From the NCBI RefSeq assembly GCF_022179325.1, contig NZ_BPQQ01000037.1, forward strand, positions 31,682-95,681: 64,000 nucleotides of DNA, given 5' to 3'. Origin of the DNA: Methylobacterium isbiliense (GTDB taxonomy: Bacteria; Pseudomonadota; Alphaproteobacteria; Rhizobiales; Beijerinckiaceae). Of the stretch, positions 8,830 through 17,310 are shown piece after piece; position 1 is the stretch's first letter, and each line of letters begins with the position of its first letter. The notes under the pieces were generated by a model. The model did not search any database and was not told the DNA's origin. It saw nothing but the letters and a program-made list of their open reading frames with translations. The position numbers were made by a program, and so were the translations under genes.

Positions 8830-9678
8830 TCACGCCGCCTGTCCGCTGGTTGCCTGGCGCACGCCCAGGGCGAGGTCGCGCACGAGCGCCGTCACCGCCG
8901 AGACGCTGCCGGAGGTCGCCCGGCCGTCGAGGTCGAGGGAGCGGGCGAGCGCATCGACGAGGGCCGAGCCCACCACCACGCCGTCGGCCGAGCGGGCGAT
9001 GGCCGCCGCGTGCGCGCCGGTCTTGACGCCGAAGCCGACGACCACCGGCAGGTCGGTCTGCGCGCGGATGCGGGCGACCGCCTCCGCCACCTCGCTGAAG
9101 TCGGGGGTCGCCGAGCCGGTGATGCCGGTGATGGACACGTAATAGACGAAGCCCGCGGTGTTCGCGAGGACCGCCGGCAGGCGCCGCGCATCCGTGGTCG
9201 GCGTGGCGAGGCGGATGAAGGCGAGGCCGGCCGCCCGGGTCGGCAGGCACAGCTCGTCGTCCTCCTCGGGCGGCAGATCGACGACGATGAGCCCGTCGAT
9301 GCCGGCCGCCAGCGCATCCGCGAGGAAGCGGTCGACGCCGTAAGTGTAGAGCGGGTTGTAGTAGCCCATCAGGATCAGCGGCGTGTCCCGGTTCTCCTCC
9401 CGGAAGCGGCGCACGAGATCGAGGGTCCTGGCCACGGTCTGGCCGGCCTTGAGCGCCCGCAGGCCCGCCGCCTGGATCGCCGGCCCGTCCGCCATCGGAT
9501 CGGTGAAGGGCAGGCCGAACTCGACGATGTCCGCTCCCGCCGCGGGCAGCGCCCGCAGCAGGGCGAGCGAGGTCTCGGGGTCGGGATCCCCGGCCATCAC
9601 GTAGGTGACGAGGGCGGCGCGCCCTTCCGTGCGGCAGCGGGCGAAGGCGTCGGCGAGGCGGGTGGTCATCTCATGCAT
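8830..9678 (-). CDS. trpA: Tryptophan synthase alpha chain
   Basis: TIM-barrel subunit that cleaves indole-3-glycerol phosphate to indole, passed to TrpB. At 282 residues it has the normal length. The catalytic pair is visible: Glu53 in IVEFGLPF and Asp64 in PMADGP, matching Glu49 and Asp60 of the E. coli enzyme. The downstream segment [14 protein letters not shown] is also typical. trpB is not in the window and should lie elsewhere, or the gene is the first of a trpA-accD-folC unit. The gap to the upstream ABC ATPase gene is 73 bp. Confidence 0.95.
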   Translation of the reverse strand: MHEMTTRLADAFARCRTEGRAALVTYVMAGDPDPETSLALLRALPAAGADIVEFGLPFTDPMADGPAIQAAGLRALKAGQTVARTLDLVRRFREENRDTPLILMGYYNPLYTYGVDRFLADALAAGIDGLIVVDLPPEEDDELCLPTRAAGLAFIRLATPTTDARRLPAVLANTAGFVYYVSITGITGSATPDFSEVAEAVARIRAQTDLPVVVGFGVKTGAHAAAIARSADGVVVGSALVDALARSLDLDGRATSGSVSAVTALVRDLALGVRQATSGQAA

Positions 9679-9751
9679 CCTCGGGCGTCCCGGGCGGTCC
9701 GGCCCGTCGTGGGACCGCCGGAGCGGCCGGGCAGCACGCCGCGCTACACCA

Positions 9752-10702
9752 TCAGGCGCGCGAGGTGAAGCCGGCGGACTCCCGCACCGCGGCGCGGACC
9801 CCCTCGAGGGTCAGGACGCCCTCCGCGCCCTCGACCGACACCGCCGCGGCCCCGCTGGTCATGAGGGCGGACAGGGCGTCCTTCAGCGAGGCGTCGGCGG
9901 GCAGGGGCGGCGCGTCCGCCGGCAGTCCCGCCCGGCAGGCCGTGCGGGCCGGGATCAGCGCCAGCCGCCGCAGCAGCCGGTCGCCGCCCACGAACTCCGC
10001 CGCGAAGGCGTCGGCCGGGCGGGCGAGCAGGCCCTCCGGCGTGTCGGCCTGGACGAGGCGGCCGGCCCGCATCAGCGCGACGCGATCGCCCATGCGCAAG
10101 GCCTCGTCGATGTCGTGCGTCACCATCAGGACGGTCTTGCCGAGCCGGCGCAGGATCGCGCGGATCTCGCCCTGCAGGCGCCCGCGCACCAGCGGATCGA
10201 CCGCCCCGAACGGCTCGTCCATCAGCAGCACCGGCGGATCGGCCGCGAGCGCCCGCGCCACCCCGACACGCTGACGCTGGCCGCCCGAGAGCGCGTCCGG
10301 CCGCCGGTCGCGGAAGAGGGCGGGGTCGAGGCCGACGAGGTCGAGCATCGCGTCGACCCGCTCGGCGATGCGCCGCGCCGGCCAGCCCAGCAGGCGCGGC
10401 ACCGTCGCGACGTTCTGGGCGACGCTGTAATGGGGAAACAGCCCGATTCCCTGCAGGACGTAGCCGATGCGGCGGCGAAGCCGGATCGGGTCGAGCCCCG
10501 CCACGTCCTCGCCCGCGACCCGCACCCGCCCGGCGCTCGGCGCGACGAGGCGGTTGACCATGCGCAGCGTCGTCGACTTGCCGCAGCCCGAGGGGCCGAT
10601 GAGGATGCAGGTGGTCCCCTCGGCGACCGTTAGGTCGAACCCGTCGACCACCGGCCGCTCGACCCCCGGATAGGTCTTGGCGACGTCCTCGAAGCGGATC
10701 AT
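9752..10702 (-). CDS. Quaternary-amine (glycine betaine/choline type) ABC transporter ATPase
   Basis: Cytoplasmic ATPase of 316 residues, closest in pattern to OpuCA/ProV/OsmV proteins. Walker [10 protein letters not shown] is at residues 36-44. The signature [15 protein letters not shown] and Walker [13 protein letters not shown] follow, and the family-typical [19 protein letters not shown] is present. The C-terminal ~80 residues form a CBS-like tail ([20 protein letters not shown]). No permease or substrate-binding gene lies beside it: trpA is downstream and a small exported protein upstream. The membrane partners must be elsewhere, or have been lost. The osmoprotectant substrate is inferred from family only. 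Confidence 0.85.
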   Translation of the reverse strand: MIRFEDVAKTYPGVERPVVDGFDLTVAEGTTCILIGPSGCGKSTTLRMVNRLVAPSAGRVRVAGEDVAGLDPIRLRRRIGYVLQGIGLFPHYSVAQNVATVPRLLGWPARRIAERVDAMLDLVGLDPALFRDRRPDALSGGQRQRVGVARALAADPPVLLMDEPFGAVDPLVRGRLQGEIRAILRRLGKTVLMVTHDIDEALRMGDRVALMRAGRLVQADTPEGLLARPADAFAAEFVGGDRLLRRLALIPARTACRAGLPADAPPLPADASLKDALSALMTSGAAAVSVEGAEGVLTLEGVRAAVRESAGFTSRA

Positions 10703-10718
10703 GCCCGCGGGCGGCGCC

Positions 10719-11021
10719 TCAGCACCCGGAGCAGATCGAGCCGAGAGTGCGCTTCATGCGCTTGTCCCAGGCCTTGTCGCGGTCGGCGGCCTTGCGGGCC
10801 GCGGCGGCCGCCTCCTTGTTCGCGGCGTCCCGGCTGGCGCTCGCCTGCGCCGGGCTCGGATTCGCCGGAACGGTGTCAGGGCGCGGCTGGCGGCGGCCCG
10901 TCGCGGCCGGGGCGGGCGGCTGCGTGAGGCCCGGCGGGCTCTCGGGCGTCGGCTGCTGCGCATGGACGGGGCCCGGCAGGGCCGCGAGCCCGAGGGCGGC
11001 TGTGGCGAGGAGGTGACGCAT
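10719..11021 (-). CDS. Small exported Pro/Ala/Lys-rich protein
   Basis: Unrecognised protein of 100 residues. A signal peptide is evident at residues 1-21 (HLLATAALGLAALPGPVHA with an AHA-like cleavage site). It is followed by a Pro-rich linker and a charged, Ala/Lys/Arg-rich helix (ANKEAAAAARKAADRDKAWDKRMKR). It ends in a Cys pair (ICSGC), which could form a disulfide in the periplasm. It ends 17 bp before the ABC ATPase start and may share a transcript with it. No domain is recognised. Confidence 0.6.
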   Translation of the reverse strand: MRHLLATAALGLAALPGPVHAQQPTPESPPGLTQPPAPAATGRRQPRPDTVPANPSPAQASASRDAANKEAAAAARKAADRDKAWDKRMKRTLGSICSGC

Positions 11022-11071
11022 GGTCTCGGTGTCTTCGTCGGGCGGAGTGCCGCGGAACGGTCGCGCGCATC

Positions 11072-11974
11072 CTATCGGGCTGCGGCCCTGAGGGCCAGCG
11101 GCGGCCCCGCCTCGGCCGGGCCCGCCGGACCGGCGAACAACCCTTCGATCCAGGCCGCCACCGCGCGCACCGCGGGCGCCTCGGCATCCTCCGGGTGGCC
11201 GATGAGGTAGACCGGCCGGCTCACCGCCGGCCCGTTCCCGAGGCGCTGCAGGCGGGAATCGCGGGCCGCCATCACGTCGGGGAGCACGCTGCGCACCCCG
11301 CCCGCCAGCGCGAGGCGGCGCAGGGTCTCCAAGCGCGAGGCGCGGTGCCGCGGCCCGGGCCGGCCCGCCTGACGCTCGGCATGGCGGACCTCCGGGAGGT
11401 GGCCCTGCGCCGCGTCGAGGGCGGCCCAGGGCAGACGCTCCGGCGCCGCTGCGCCGGCCGCCGCATAGACGCCGTAGTCGAGCCGGCCGATCTCGCGGGC
11501 GCCCGCATGGGGCGCGGAGAGCGGCCCGAGCCGCACCGCGAGGTCGGCCTCCCGGCGGGTGAGGCTGAGGTTGCGGTCCTCGGCGATCAGTTCGAGGCCG
11601 AGGGCGGGCCGGTCGGCGACGAGGCGCGGCATCGCGGGGGCGAGCAGGTGGTCGCACAGCACCGCCACCGCGGTCACGCGCACCACGCGCCAGCCCGGGC
11701 CGTCCGGCGACTCCGGGTCGCGGCGCAGGGCCGCGCCGGCCTCGCGCAAGGCCCGCTCGGCCGTCTCCAGGCCCGGCAGGAGGTCGCGGCAGGCCTGGGT
11801 CGGGACGAGCAGCCCGCCGGCGCGGCCGAGGAGCGGCCGCCCGAGATCCGCCTCCAGCCGCCGCACCCGCCGCCCGGCGGTCGTCGCATCGACGCCGAGC
11901 AGCGCCGCGGCCGCCGACAGCCGCCCGGTCCGCGCCACCGCGAGCAGCGTCCGCCACGCCTCCCAATCCTCCAT
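11072..11974 (-). CDS. LysR-family transcriptional regulator
   Basis: Protein of 300 residues with an N-terminal winged helix (about 1-60: WRTLLAVARTGRLSAAAALLGVDATTAGRRVRRLEADLG) and a periplasmic-binding-like effector domain. The ATG at 11974 is chosen over an upstream one because GGAGAGGGAGC sits just before it. It is divergent from a cysteine hydrolase gene, the usual LysR arrangement, with 110 bp between starts, so the hydrolase is the probable target. The domain resembles a subgroup that regulates amidases or small aromatic/amide metabolism, but the ligand is unknown. Confidence 0.88.
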   Translation of the reverse strand: MEDWEAWRTLLAVARTGRLSAAAALLGVDATTAGRRVRRLEADLGRPLLGRAGGLLVPTQACRDLLPGLETAERALREAGAALRRDPESPDGPGWRVVRVTAVAVLCDHLLAPAMPRLVADRPALGLELIAEDRNLSLTRREADLAVRLGPLSAPHAGAREIGRLDYGVYAAAGAAAPERLPWAALDAAQGHLPEVRHAERQAGRPGPRHRASRLETLRRLALAGGVRSVLPDVMAARDSRLQRLGNGPAVSRPVYLIGHPEDAEAPAVRAVAAWIEGLFAGPAGPAEAGPPLALRAAAR

Positions 11975-11992
11975 GCTCCCTCTCCGCCAGCC

Positions 11993-12006
11993 CTGCATCA
12001 ATGCAG
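11993..12006. promoter_or_regulatory. Perfect palindrome in the LysR/hydrolase divergent promoter
   Basis: CTGCAT-CA-ATGCAG is a perfect 6+6-bp inverted repeat, 19 bp upstream of the regulator start and 79 bp upstream of the hydrolase start. A second CTGCAT lies about 20 bp further on. The position suits a LysR autoregulatory operator. This is inferred from symmetry and placement only. Confidence 0.45.
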
Positions 12007-12084
12007 CCCTTGCCCTGCATCTTGCCGCTGGTCCGGCACAAATGCACGTGCCAACCCTGGCCGGATCCCGAACGGAGCCGATCG

Positions 12085-12690
12085 ATGAGCGAACCCAGAA
12101 CCCTGCTGCAGATGGCGGGCGCCTCCCTCGAACCGCCCCGCCTCGCGGAGGCGGTGCTGGTGGTCATCGACGCCCAGGGCGAGTACGCGCCGGGCGGCGG
12201 CCTGCCGCTCTACGGCTTCCTGGCGGCGCTCGCGCGGTGCACCGATCTCCTGGAGGCGGCCAGGGCGGCGGGCGCGCCGGTGCTGCACGTGGCGCATCGG
12301 GGACGCAGCGGCGGCCTGTTCGACCGCGAGGGCCCGGGCGGCGCGATCCGGCGGGAGGCCGCACCCGCCCCCGGCGAGCCGGTGGTCGAGAAGACGCTGC
12401 CGAACGCCTTCGCGGGAACCGACCTGCAGGAGCGTCTCGCGGCCCTCGGGCGGCGCGAACTCGTGCTCGCGGGCTTCATGACCCACAACTGCATCAGCTC
12501 GACCGCCCGGGCCGGCCTCGACCTCGGCTACCGCGTGACGGTGGCGAGCGACGCCACCGCCACCCGCGCCCTGCCGGACCCGCTCGGCGGCCCGCCGCTC
12601 TCCGCGGCCGAGGTGCGGCGCGCGGCGCTCGCGGGCCTCGCCGACCGCTCCGCCCTCGTCGCGACGACGGCCGCGCTCCTCGCCGCCTGA
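12085..12690 (+). CDS. Isochorismatase-family cysteine hydrolase
   Basis: Protein of 201 residues with the Asp-Lys-Cys triad of the isochorismatase/nicotinamidase superfamily: Asp29 in VVIDAQGEY, Lys103 in VEKTLPNAF and Cys136 in GFMTHNCISS. It likely hydrolyses a small amide, carbamoyl or vinyl-ether compound; the substrate is not readable. The ATG at 12085 has GGAG 6-7 bases upstream; an upstream ATG at 12001 lies inside the palindrome region and is less likely. It is divergent from a LysR gene, which probably controls it. Confidence 0.88.
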   Translation: MSEPRTLLQMAGASLEPPRLAEAVLVVIDAQGEYAPGGGLPLYGFLAALARCTDLLEAARAAGAPVLHVAHRGRSGGLFDREGPGGAIRREAAPAPGEPVVEKTLPNAFAGTDLQERLAALGRRELVLAGFMTHNCISSTARAGLDLGYRVTVASDATATRALPDPLGGPPLSAAEVRRAALAGLADRSALVATTAALLAA

Positions 12691-12753
12691 GCGCTCGCCC
12701 TCGCGGGCCGAGGCCCTATGATGGGCGGGACCGCGCCCGCGACGGAGGCCCGC

Positions 12754-13089
12754 ATGAGCGCCAGCCGCAAGCCGCCCCACGGCGTCGACCGCCGCCGGAT
12801 GGTCGCCGACGCCCTCGACCGCCTGGCGCCGCGGCTGCCGGAGTTCGAATCCGAGGCGATCCTCGACCGGGCGCTCGCCAGCCCGGGCCTGCGGGGCGCA
12901 GCGCCCGAGACGGCGGCCTGGCTCGGGATGGTGGCCTATGCCCGGCACGTCTTCACCGAGTACGATGCGCTTCTCGACGAAGGCTACGACCAAGACAGCG
13001 CCCGCCACTTCGTGCTCGACGACCTCAACGCCGTGCTGGCGGAATGGGGGGTGAGGCGGCGCATCGGCGAGGAGGCGGAGGAGGCCTGA
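12754..13089 (+). CDS. DUF2293-like conserved protein
   Basis: Small cytoplasmic protein of 111 residues, mostly helical. The segments ARHVFTEYDALLDEGYDQDSARHFVLDDLNAVLAEWG resemble the DUF2293 family as I remember it. It has no known activity. The ATG at 12754 follows a strong GGAGG. It lies 86 bp before priA on the same strand, and could share a promoter with it, but no functional link is known. Confidence 0.6.
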   Translation: MSASRKPPHGVDRRRMVADALDRLAPRLPEFESEAILDRALASPGLRGAAPETAAWLGMVAYARHVFTEYDALLDEGYDQDSARHFVLDDLNAVLAEWGVRRRIGEEAEEA

Positions 13090-13175
13090 GGCGGGCACGC
13101 GAGCGCGGCCGAGCCTATATAGGGAGGGCTCCCGCGCCCTGCGCGATCCCGCAGCCCAGCCCAGAAGCCGAACCC

Positions 13176-15365
13176 ATGAGTGTCGCGGTCGCTGACGTCC
13201 TGATCCCGCTCGCCCTCGACACGGCCTACAGCTACGCCGTGCCGGCCGGGCTCGACCTCGCCGAGGGCGACGTGGTGCAGATCCCGCTCGGGCCGCGCGA
13301 GACGGTCGGCGTGGTGTGGTCGCTGCGCGAGGGAGCCTCGGGCGGCAACCTGCGGCGCGTCACCGCCAAGGTGGCGGAGGAGGGCCTGCGGCCGCCGCTG
13401 CGCCGGCTCGTGGACTGGATCGCCCGCTACACCCTGGCGCCGAAGGGTTCGGCGCTGGCGATGGCGCTGCGCCTGCCGGAGGAGGGGACGCGCAGCGAGG
13501 TCGCCCGGATCGGGGTGCGGGCGACCGGGGCGGCGCCGAGCCGGATGACGCCCGCGCGCGCCAAGGTGATCGCGGTGGCGGCGGACGGGGCGGTGCGCGG
13601 CAAGCGGGCGCTCGGGCTGGAGGCCGGCGTGAGCTCGAGCGTGGTCGAGGGGCTGATCGACGATCGCGTGCTCGAAGCCGTGGCGCTGGCCCCCGAGCGC
13701 GTCGCCGAGCCGCCCGATCCCGACCACCCGCACGCGCCCCTCTCGGGGCCGCAGCGCGAGGCGGCGGACGCGCTGATCGCCACCCTCACGGCGCCCGCGC
13801 CCGGCGGCACGGCCGGGGAGGGGGGCGTGACGCTCCTCGAAGGCGTGACCGGCGCGGGCAAGACCGAGGTCTATTTCGAGGTCGTCGCCGAGGCGGTGCG
13901 CCGGGGCGTACAGTCGCTCGTGCTGATGCCCGAGATCGCGCTGACGGCCCAATTCCTCGACCGGTTCGCGGCGCGGTTCGGGGCGCGGCCGGCGGCGTGG
14001 CATTCCGGAATCGGCGGGCGGCGGCGCGAGCGCATCCGGGCCGGCGTCGCGGCCGGCGAGATCCCGGTGGTGGTGGGCGCGCGCTCGGCCCTCTTCCTGC
14101 CCTTCCGCACGCTCGGCCTCGTCGTGGTCGACGAGGAGCACGAGGCCGCCTACAAGCAGGACGACGGCGTCTGCTACCACGCCCGCGACATGGCGGTGGT
14201 GCGCGCCAAGCTCGAGAACGCCGCGGTGGTCCTGGCCTCGGCCACGCCCTCGATCGAGACCCGGGTCAACGCCGCGCGCGGGCGCTATCGCCGGGTGGTG
14301 CTGCCGGAGCGCTTCGGCGGGCGGCGCCTGCCCGAGATCGCGGCCGTGGACATGCGGCGCGAGGCGATGCCGCGCGGGCGCTACCTGTCGCCGACCCTCA
14401 CGGCGGCGATCGCCGAGACCAACGCGCGCGGCGAGCAGGCGCTGCTCTTCCTCAACCGCCGGGGTTACGCGCCGCTCACCCTCTGCCGGGCCTGCGGCCA
14501 CCGCTACCAGTGCCCGAACTGCTCGACCTGGCTCGTGGAGCACCGCTTCCGCCGGGCGCTGGTCTGCCATCATTGCGGCCATGCGGAGCGGCGGCCGGAG
14601 GCCTGCGCGGCCTGCGGCACCCTCGACAATCTGGCGGCCTGCGGCCCGGGGGTCGAGCGCATCGCCGAGGAGGTCGCCGCGACCTTCCCGGACCGGCGCG
14701 TGATCGTGCTCTCCAGCGACTTCCCCGGCGGCGCCGAGCGGCTGCGGGCCGAGCTGCAGACCGTGGCGGAGGGCGGCTGCGACATCGTCGTGGGCACGCA
14801 GCTCGTCGCCAAGGGCCACAACTTCCCGCATCTCACCCTGGTGGGCGTGCTCGACGCGGATATCGGGCTCGCCTCGGGCGATCCGCGCGCCGCCGAGCGC
14901 ACCTTCCAGCTCCTCCAGCAGGTGACGGGCCGCGCCGGGCGCGGCGAGAAGCCGGGCCGGGCGCTGGTGCAGACCTACCAGCCGGAGCATCCGGTCATCG
15001 CGGCGCTGATCTCGGGCGATGCGGAGCGCTTCTATGCCGAGGAGACGGCGGCCCGGGAGGTGGCGGGCCTGCCCCCGTTCGGGCGGCTCGCGGCGCTGAT
15101 CGTCTCGGCGGCGGAGCGGGAGGCGGCCGAGGCGCACGGCCGGGCGCTGGCGCAGGTGGCCGATCCGCCGCCGGGCGTGATGGTGCTCGGCCCCGCCGAG
15201 GCGCCGCTCGCGCTGGTGCGCGGGCGCCACCGCTTCCGCCTGCTGGTCAAGGCGGAGCGCGAGGTCGACATCCAGAGCTACCTGCGCGACTGGCTGGCGC
15301 GCGGGCCGAAGGCCCGCGGGAGCGTGCGCGTCGGGATCGACGTCGACCCGCAGAGCTTTCTCTGA
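13176..15365 (+). CDS. priA: Primosomal protein N', replication restart helicase PriA
   Basis: 3'-to-5' helicase that recognises stalled forks and reloads DnaB. It has 729 residues. An N-terminal DNA-binding domain (about 1-110) comes first, then Walker A GVTGAGKT at 223-230 and the DEEH box. The zinc-binding region has the expected paired cysteines (CRACGHRYQCPNC, CHHCGH, CAACG), followed by helicase motifs GTQLVAKGHNFP and QVTGRAGRGEKPG. The ATG at 13176 gives the family N-terminus VADVLIPLALDTAYSY. REP-like hairpins follow immediately after the stop. Confidence 0.96.
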   Translation: MSVAVADVLIPLALDTAYSYAVPAGLDLAEGDVVQIPLGPRETVGVVWSLREGASGGNLRRVTAKVAEEGLRPPLRRLVDWIARYTLAPKGSALAMALRLPEEGTRSEVARIGVRATGAAPSRMTPARAKVIAVAADGAVRGKRALGLEAGVSSSVVEGLIDDRVLEAVALAPERVAEPPDPDHPHAPLSGPQREAADALIATLTAPAPGGTAGEGGVTLLEGVTGAGKTEVYFEVVAEAVRRGVQSLVLMPEIALTAQFLDRFAARFGARPAAWHSGIGGRRRERIRAGVAAGEIPVVVGARSALFLPFRTLGLVVVDEEHEAAYKQDDGVCYHARDMAVVRAKLENAAVVLASATPSIETRVNAARGRYRRVVLPERFGGRRLPEIAAVDMRREAMPRGRYLSPTLTAAIAETNARGEQALLFLNRRGYAPLTLCRACGHRYQCPNCSTWLVEHRFRRALVCHHCGHAERRPEACAACGTLDNLAACGPGVERIAEEVAATFPDRRVIVLSSDFPGGAERLRAELQTVAEGGCDIVVGTQLVAKGHNFPHLTLVGVLDADIGLASGDPRAAERTFQLLQQVTGRAGRGEKPGRALVQTYQPEHPVIAALISGDAERFYAEETAAREVAGLPPFGRLAALIVSAAEREAAEAHGRALAQVADPPPGVMVLGPAEAPLALVRGRHRFRLLVKAEREVDIQSYLRDWLARGPKARGSVRVGIDVDPQSFL

Positions 15366-15453
15366 GCATCATGCGCCGAAGTGGATGCCGGTTCGGCGGC
15401 GGACATGATGCAGCAAGGGAGCATCATGCGCCGAAGTGGATGCCGGTTCGGCG
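15366..15453. repeat. REP-like hairpin plus a second half-copy after priA
   Basis: A 33-bp sequence beginning GCATCATGCGCCGAAG occurs twice, at 15366-15398 and 15421-15453, identical in both. The first copy is closed by the inverted end CATGATGC at 15404-15411, so 15366-15411 folds as a complete hairpin with 8-bp ends. The second copy lacks the closing end. This matches the widespread Rhizobiales extragenic palindromes that contain GAAGTGGAT..CGGTT. It may serve as a transcription-end or mRNA-stabilising structure for priA. Confidence 0.75.
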
Positions 15454-15494
15454 CCTGAGCGGGACGGTCCCGGGCCGTGCCGCGCGCGCCGGCG

Positions 15495-15698
15495 CTACTC
15501 GGCGAGCGGCCGGGCCTCTTCGGGCAGCATGATCGGGATGCCGTCGCGGATCGGGTAGGCGAGCTTGGCGGAGCGGCTGATCAGCTCCTGGCGCGCCGAA
15601 TCGTATTCCAGCCTGTCCTTGGTCAGGGGGCAGACGAGGAGTTCGAGCAGCTTCGGATCGATCCGCGTCGGTTCGACGGGCAGCGGCGTATCGGCCAT
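15495..15698 (-). CDS. Trm112-family (UPF0434) small zinc-ribbon-like protein
   Basis: Protein of 67 residues with the Trm112 pattern [17 protein letters not shown] and [16 protein letters not shown]. In other organisms Trm112 is an activating partner of methyltransferases; the bacterial role is less clear. Only one cysteine is present, so the zinc ribbon is incomplete, as is common for the bacterial family. It is convergent with priA and next to flaF, without an obvious functional link. Confidence 0.88.
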   Translation of the reverse strand: MADTPLPVEPTRIDPKLLELLVCPLTKDRLEYDSARQELISRSAKLAYPIRDGIPIMLPEEARPLAE

Positions 15699-15783
15699 CG
15701 GGCGTGTCCTCGTGGGCGGCCCGCGCCTCCTAGTGCATTCCGGGTCCCGAGGGAACCGGAAGGGCCGGGCGCCCTGGAGCGCC

Positions 15784-16149
15784 TCAGGGCGTCGCGCGCA
15801 GGCCCGTGGCGAGTTCGCGGTTGATGCGGATCAGGGCCGTGAGCTTCTCGGCCGCGGGCTCGACCATCGTCTCGAAGGTGCGGGTGAACACGAAGGCGCC
15901 GAGCCGCGCCATCGACTGCTTGAGGTCGGCGGGCAGCGGCGCCTCGGGCTCGGTGGCGGCGGTCGAGAGGAGGGTCCAGACCTTCTGGTTGAAACCGAGC
16001 GCGTCGTTCAGTCCGGCCTGCTGGTCCGCCCAGTTGTCCTGGATCAGCTGGAGGCGGGCGGCCGCCTTGATCAAGACGGCGGCCTCCGCCTCACGCGGCG
16101 ACAGCGCCGCTTGCGAGACCTTGGCGTAAGCATTGGCCGCGTAGCTCAT
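15784..16149 (-). CDS. flaF: Flagellar biosynthesis regulator FlaF
   Basis: Protein of 121 residues with the FlaF signature: [33 protein letters not shown] at the start, then [11 protein letters not shown] and an elongated helical C-terminus. FlaF promotes flagellin synthesis or secretion in Caulobacter and Brucella, usually opposing FlbT. Here flbT is not adjacent and flagellin genes are not in the window. The gene is about 11 kb from the fliI-ftcR cluster, so flagellar genes are split in this genome. Confidence 0.88.
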   Translation of the reverse strand: MSYAANAYAKVSQAALSPREAEAAVLIKAAARLQLIQDNWADQQAGLNDALGFNQKVWTLLSTAATEPEAPLPADLKQSMARLGAFVFTRTFETMVEPAAEKLTALIRINRELATGLRATP

Positions 16150-16325
16150 CCGTGCACGTCTCCTGGCGGGCGCCCGGACTCGCGCCGCTTGCCGCGGTGT
16201 CGCACGGAAATCTTAAGCTTGAGTTGTTACGTCGCGGACAGATGGGCGGGATGCCGCGCGCGGCCCCTCTGCCCTGAAACCGCTACGATGTCGGCCCAAG
16301 GACGGTGCGTCCTGTTGAACCTGCC

Positions 16326-16574
16326 ATGATGAACTTCATCCTCGGCACCATCGCCGGTGCGCTGATGGCCGCCATCGCGACGATCGCGGCGGTCCGCAAT
16401 CACGACGTCCAGCTCCGTCTGGGCTTGGTGCGGCCGGAGGTGCCGGTGGTCGCCGCGCGGCGTCCCGATCCGGTCTGTCCGCCCGCTGCCCCGTCGATTC
16501 TGGCCGGGGCGCCCGTCGGGCAGCCCGAGATGCTGTTTGCCAAGCGCCGGTTCTGGTCGGTGGCGCCGAAATAG
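16326..16574 (+). CDS. Small membrane-anchored hypothetical protein
   Basis: About 82 residues starting MMNFILGTIAGALMAAIATIAAV, a single N-terminal hydrophobic segment that could anchor it or act as an uncleaved signal, then a Pro/Val-rich tail. No family is recognised. It has its own orientation, opposite to the neighbouring flaF and the next small gene. Confidence 0.45.
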   Translation: MMNFILGTIAGALMAAIATIAAVRNHDVQLRLGLVRPEVPVVAARRPDPVCPPAAPSILAGAPVGQPEMLFAKRRFWSVAPK

Positions 16575-16608
16575 GCCCGCATGGGCGCGCGGGCCGCGGT
16601 CGTCCGGT

Positions 16609-16755
16609 TCACATCGCGCTGAGCAGCACCATCACGACCGTGGTCGCGGCGGTGGAGCCGAGGAAGCCGCACAGGGCGGCCGTGAAGGAATGGGCGCCGG
16701 GCAGGGCAGCGTCGGTGCGGGCGGCGGTCTCGGTGCGGACGGTGCTGGGGGTCAT
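16609..16755 (-). CDS. Very small single-pass membrane protein candidate
   Basis: Predicted peptide of 48 residues from the ATG at 16755. A polar N-terminus is followed by a hydrophobic C-terminal segment (ALCGFLGSTAATTVVMVLLSAM), which would be a tail anchor. It is convergent with the preceding small gene, whose stop is 35 bp away. Coding status is uncertain. Confidence 0.35.
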   Translation of the reverse strand: MTPSTVRTETAARTDAALPGAHSFTAALCGFLGSTAATTVVMVLLSAM

Positions 16756-16850
16756 CGGCGTCGGGTCCTGAAAGCTCTGGGCTGCGGTGCAGCGCGTGAT
16801 GACAGTGATGGGCGAAGCAGGCTTGGCTATCTGTGCGGGACCGCACCCGG

Positions 16851-17171
16851 TCAGTCGCAGCGGAAGCTGCGCTTCTCCAGGCGCACCGAGCGCAAGGCGC
16901 CCAGGAGATCGATGGCGGCGAGACCGAGCCCGCACTCATCGAAGCGGTCGCGGGCATCCTCGTAGCGATCCTCGGCGTCGCCGAGGGCGTCGCAGACCCG
17001 GTCGCGATCGCCGATCCGCGCGTCCTGGCGGGCCTGGAAGCGGAAGGCGGCCGCCTCGTCGAGCTTGCGCTGAGCGCCGACGCAGGCCGGCTGGGCGAGA
17101 GAGGGAGCGGCGGCCGTCGCGGCAAGCGCGGCCGTTAGCGAACACACAACGACACGTGACAGAATCGACAT
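16851..17171 (-). CDS. Small secreted hypothetical protein
   Basis: Protein of 106 residues with a clear Sec signal peptide (residues 1-26, ending SLAQ). The mature part is charged and helical, with four cysteines (Cys30, one in DRVCDALGD, one in DECGLG, one near the C-terminus in FRCD) that could form two disulfides. No family is recognised. It may be a periplasmic or secreted factor. Confidence 0.6.
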   Translation of the reverse strand: MSILSRVVVCSLTAALAATAAAPSLAQPACVGAQRKLDEAAAFRFQARQDARIGDRDRVCDALGDAEDRYEDARDRFDECGLGLAAIDLLGALRSVRLEKRSFRCD

Positions 17172-17310
17172 CGGCGATACTCGTCGAGATCTGGGATGGG
17201 GCAGCGAGGCCTTCCGTCTCGTCAGTGGAGACTTGTGGCACTGCTCGAACTGGCATCCGAGAAACGACGCGATGCGGAAGGGGTTCCGCGGATTCCTGCT
17301 CAGATGTTGG

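Noticed and set aside
12984-15230. A 748-codon minus-strand frame opposite priA
   Set aside because: priA has all family motifs on the plus strand; the antisense product has no recognisable domain and is His/Arg/Gly-rich.
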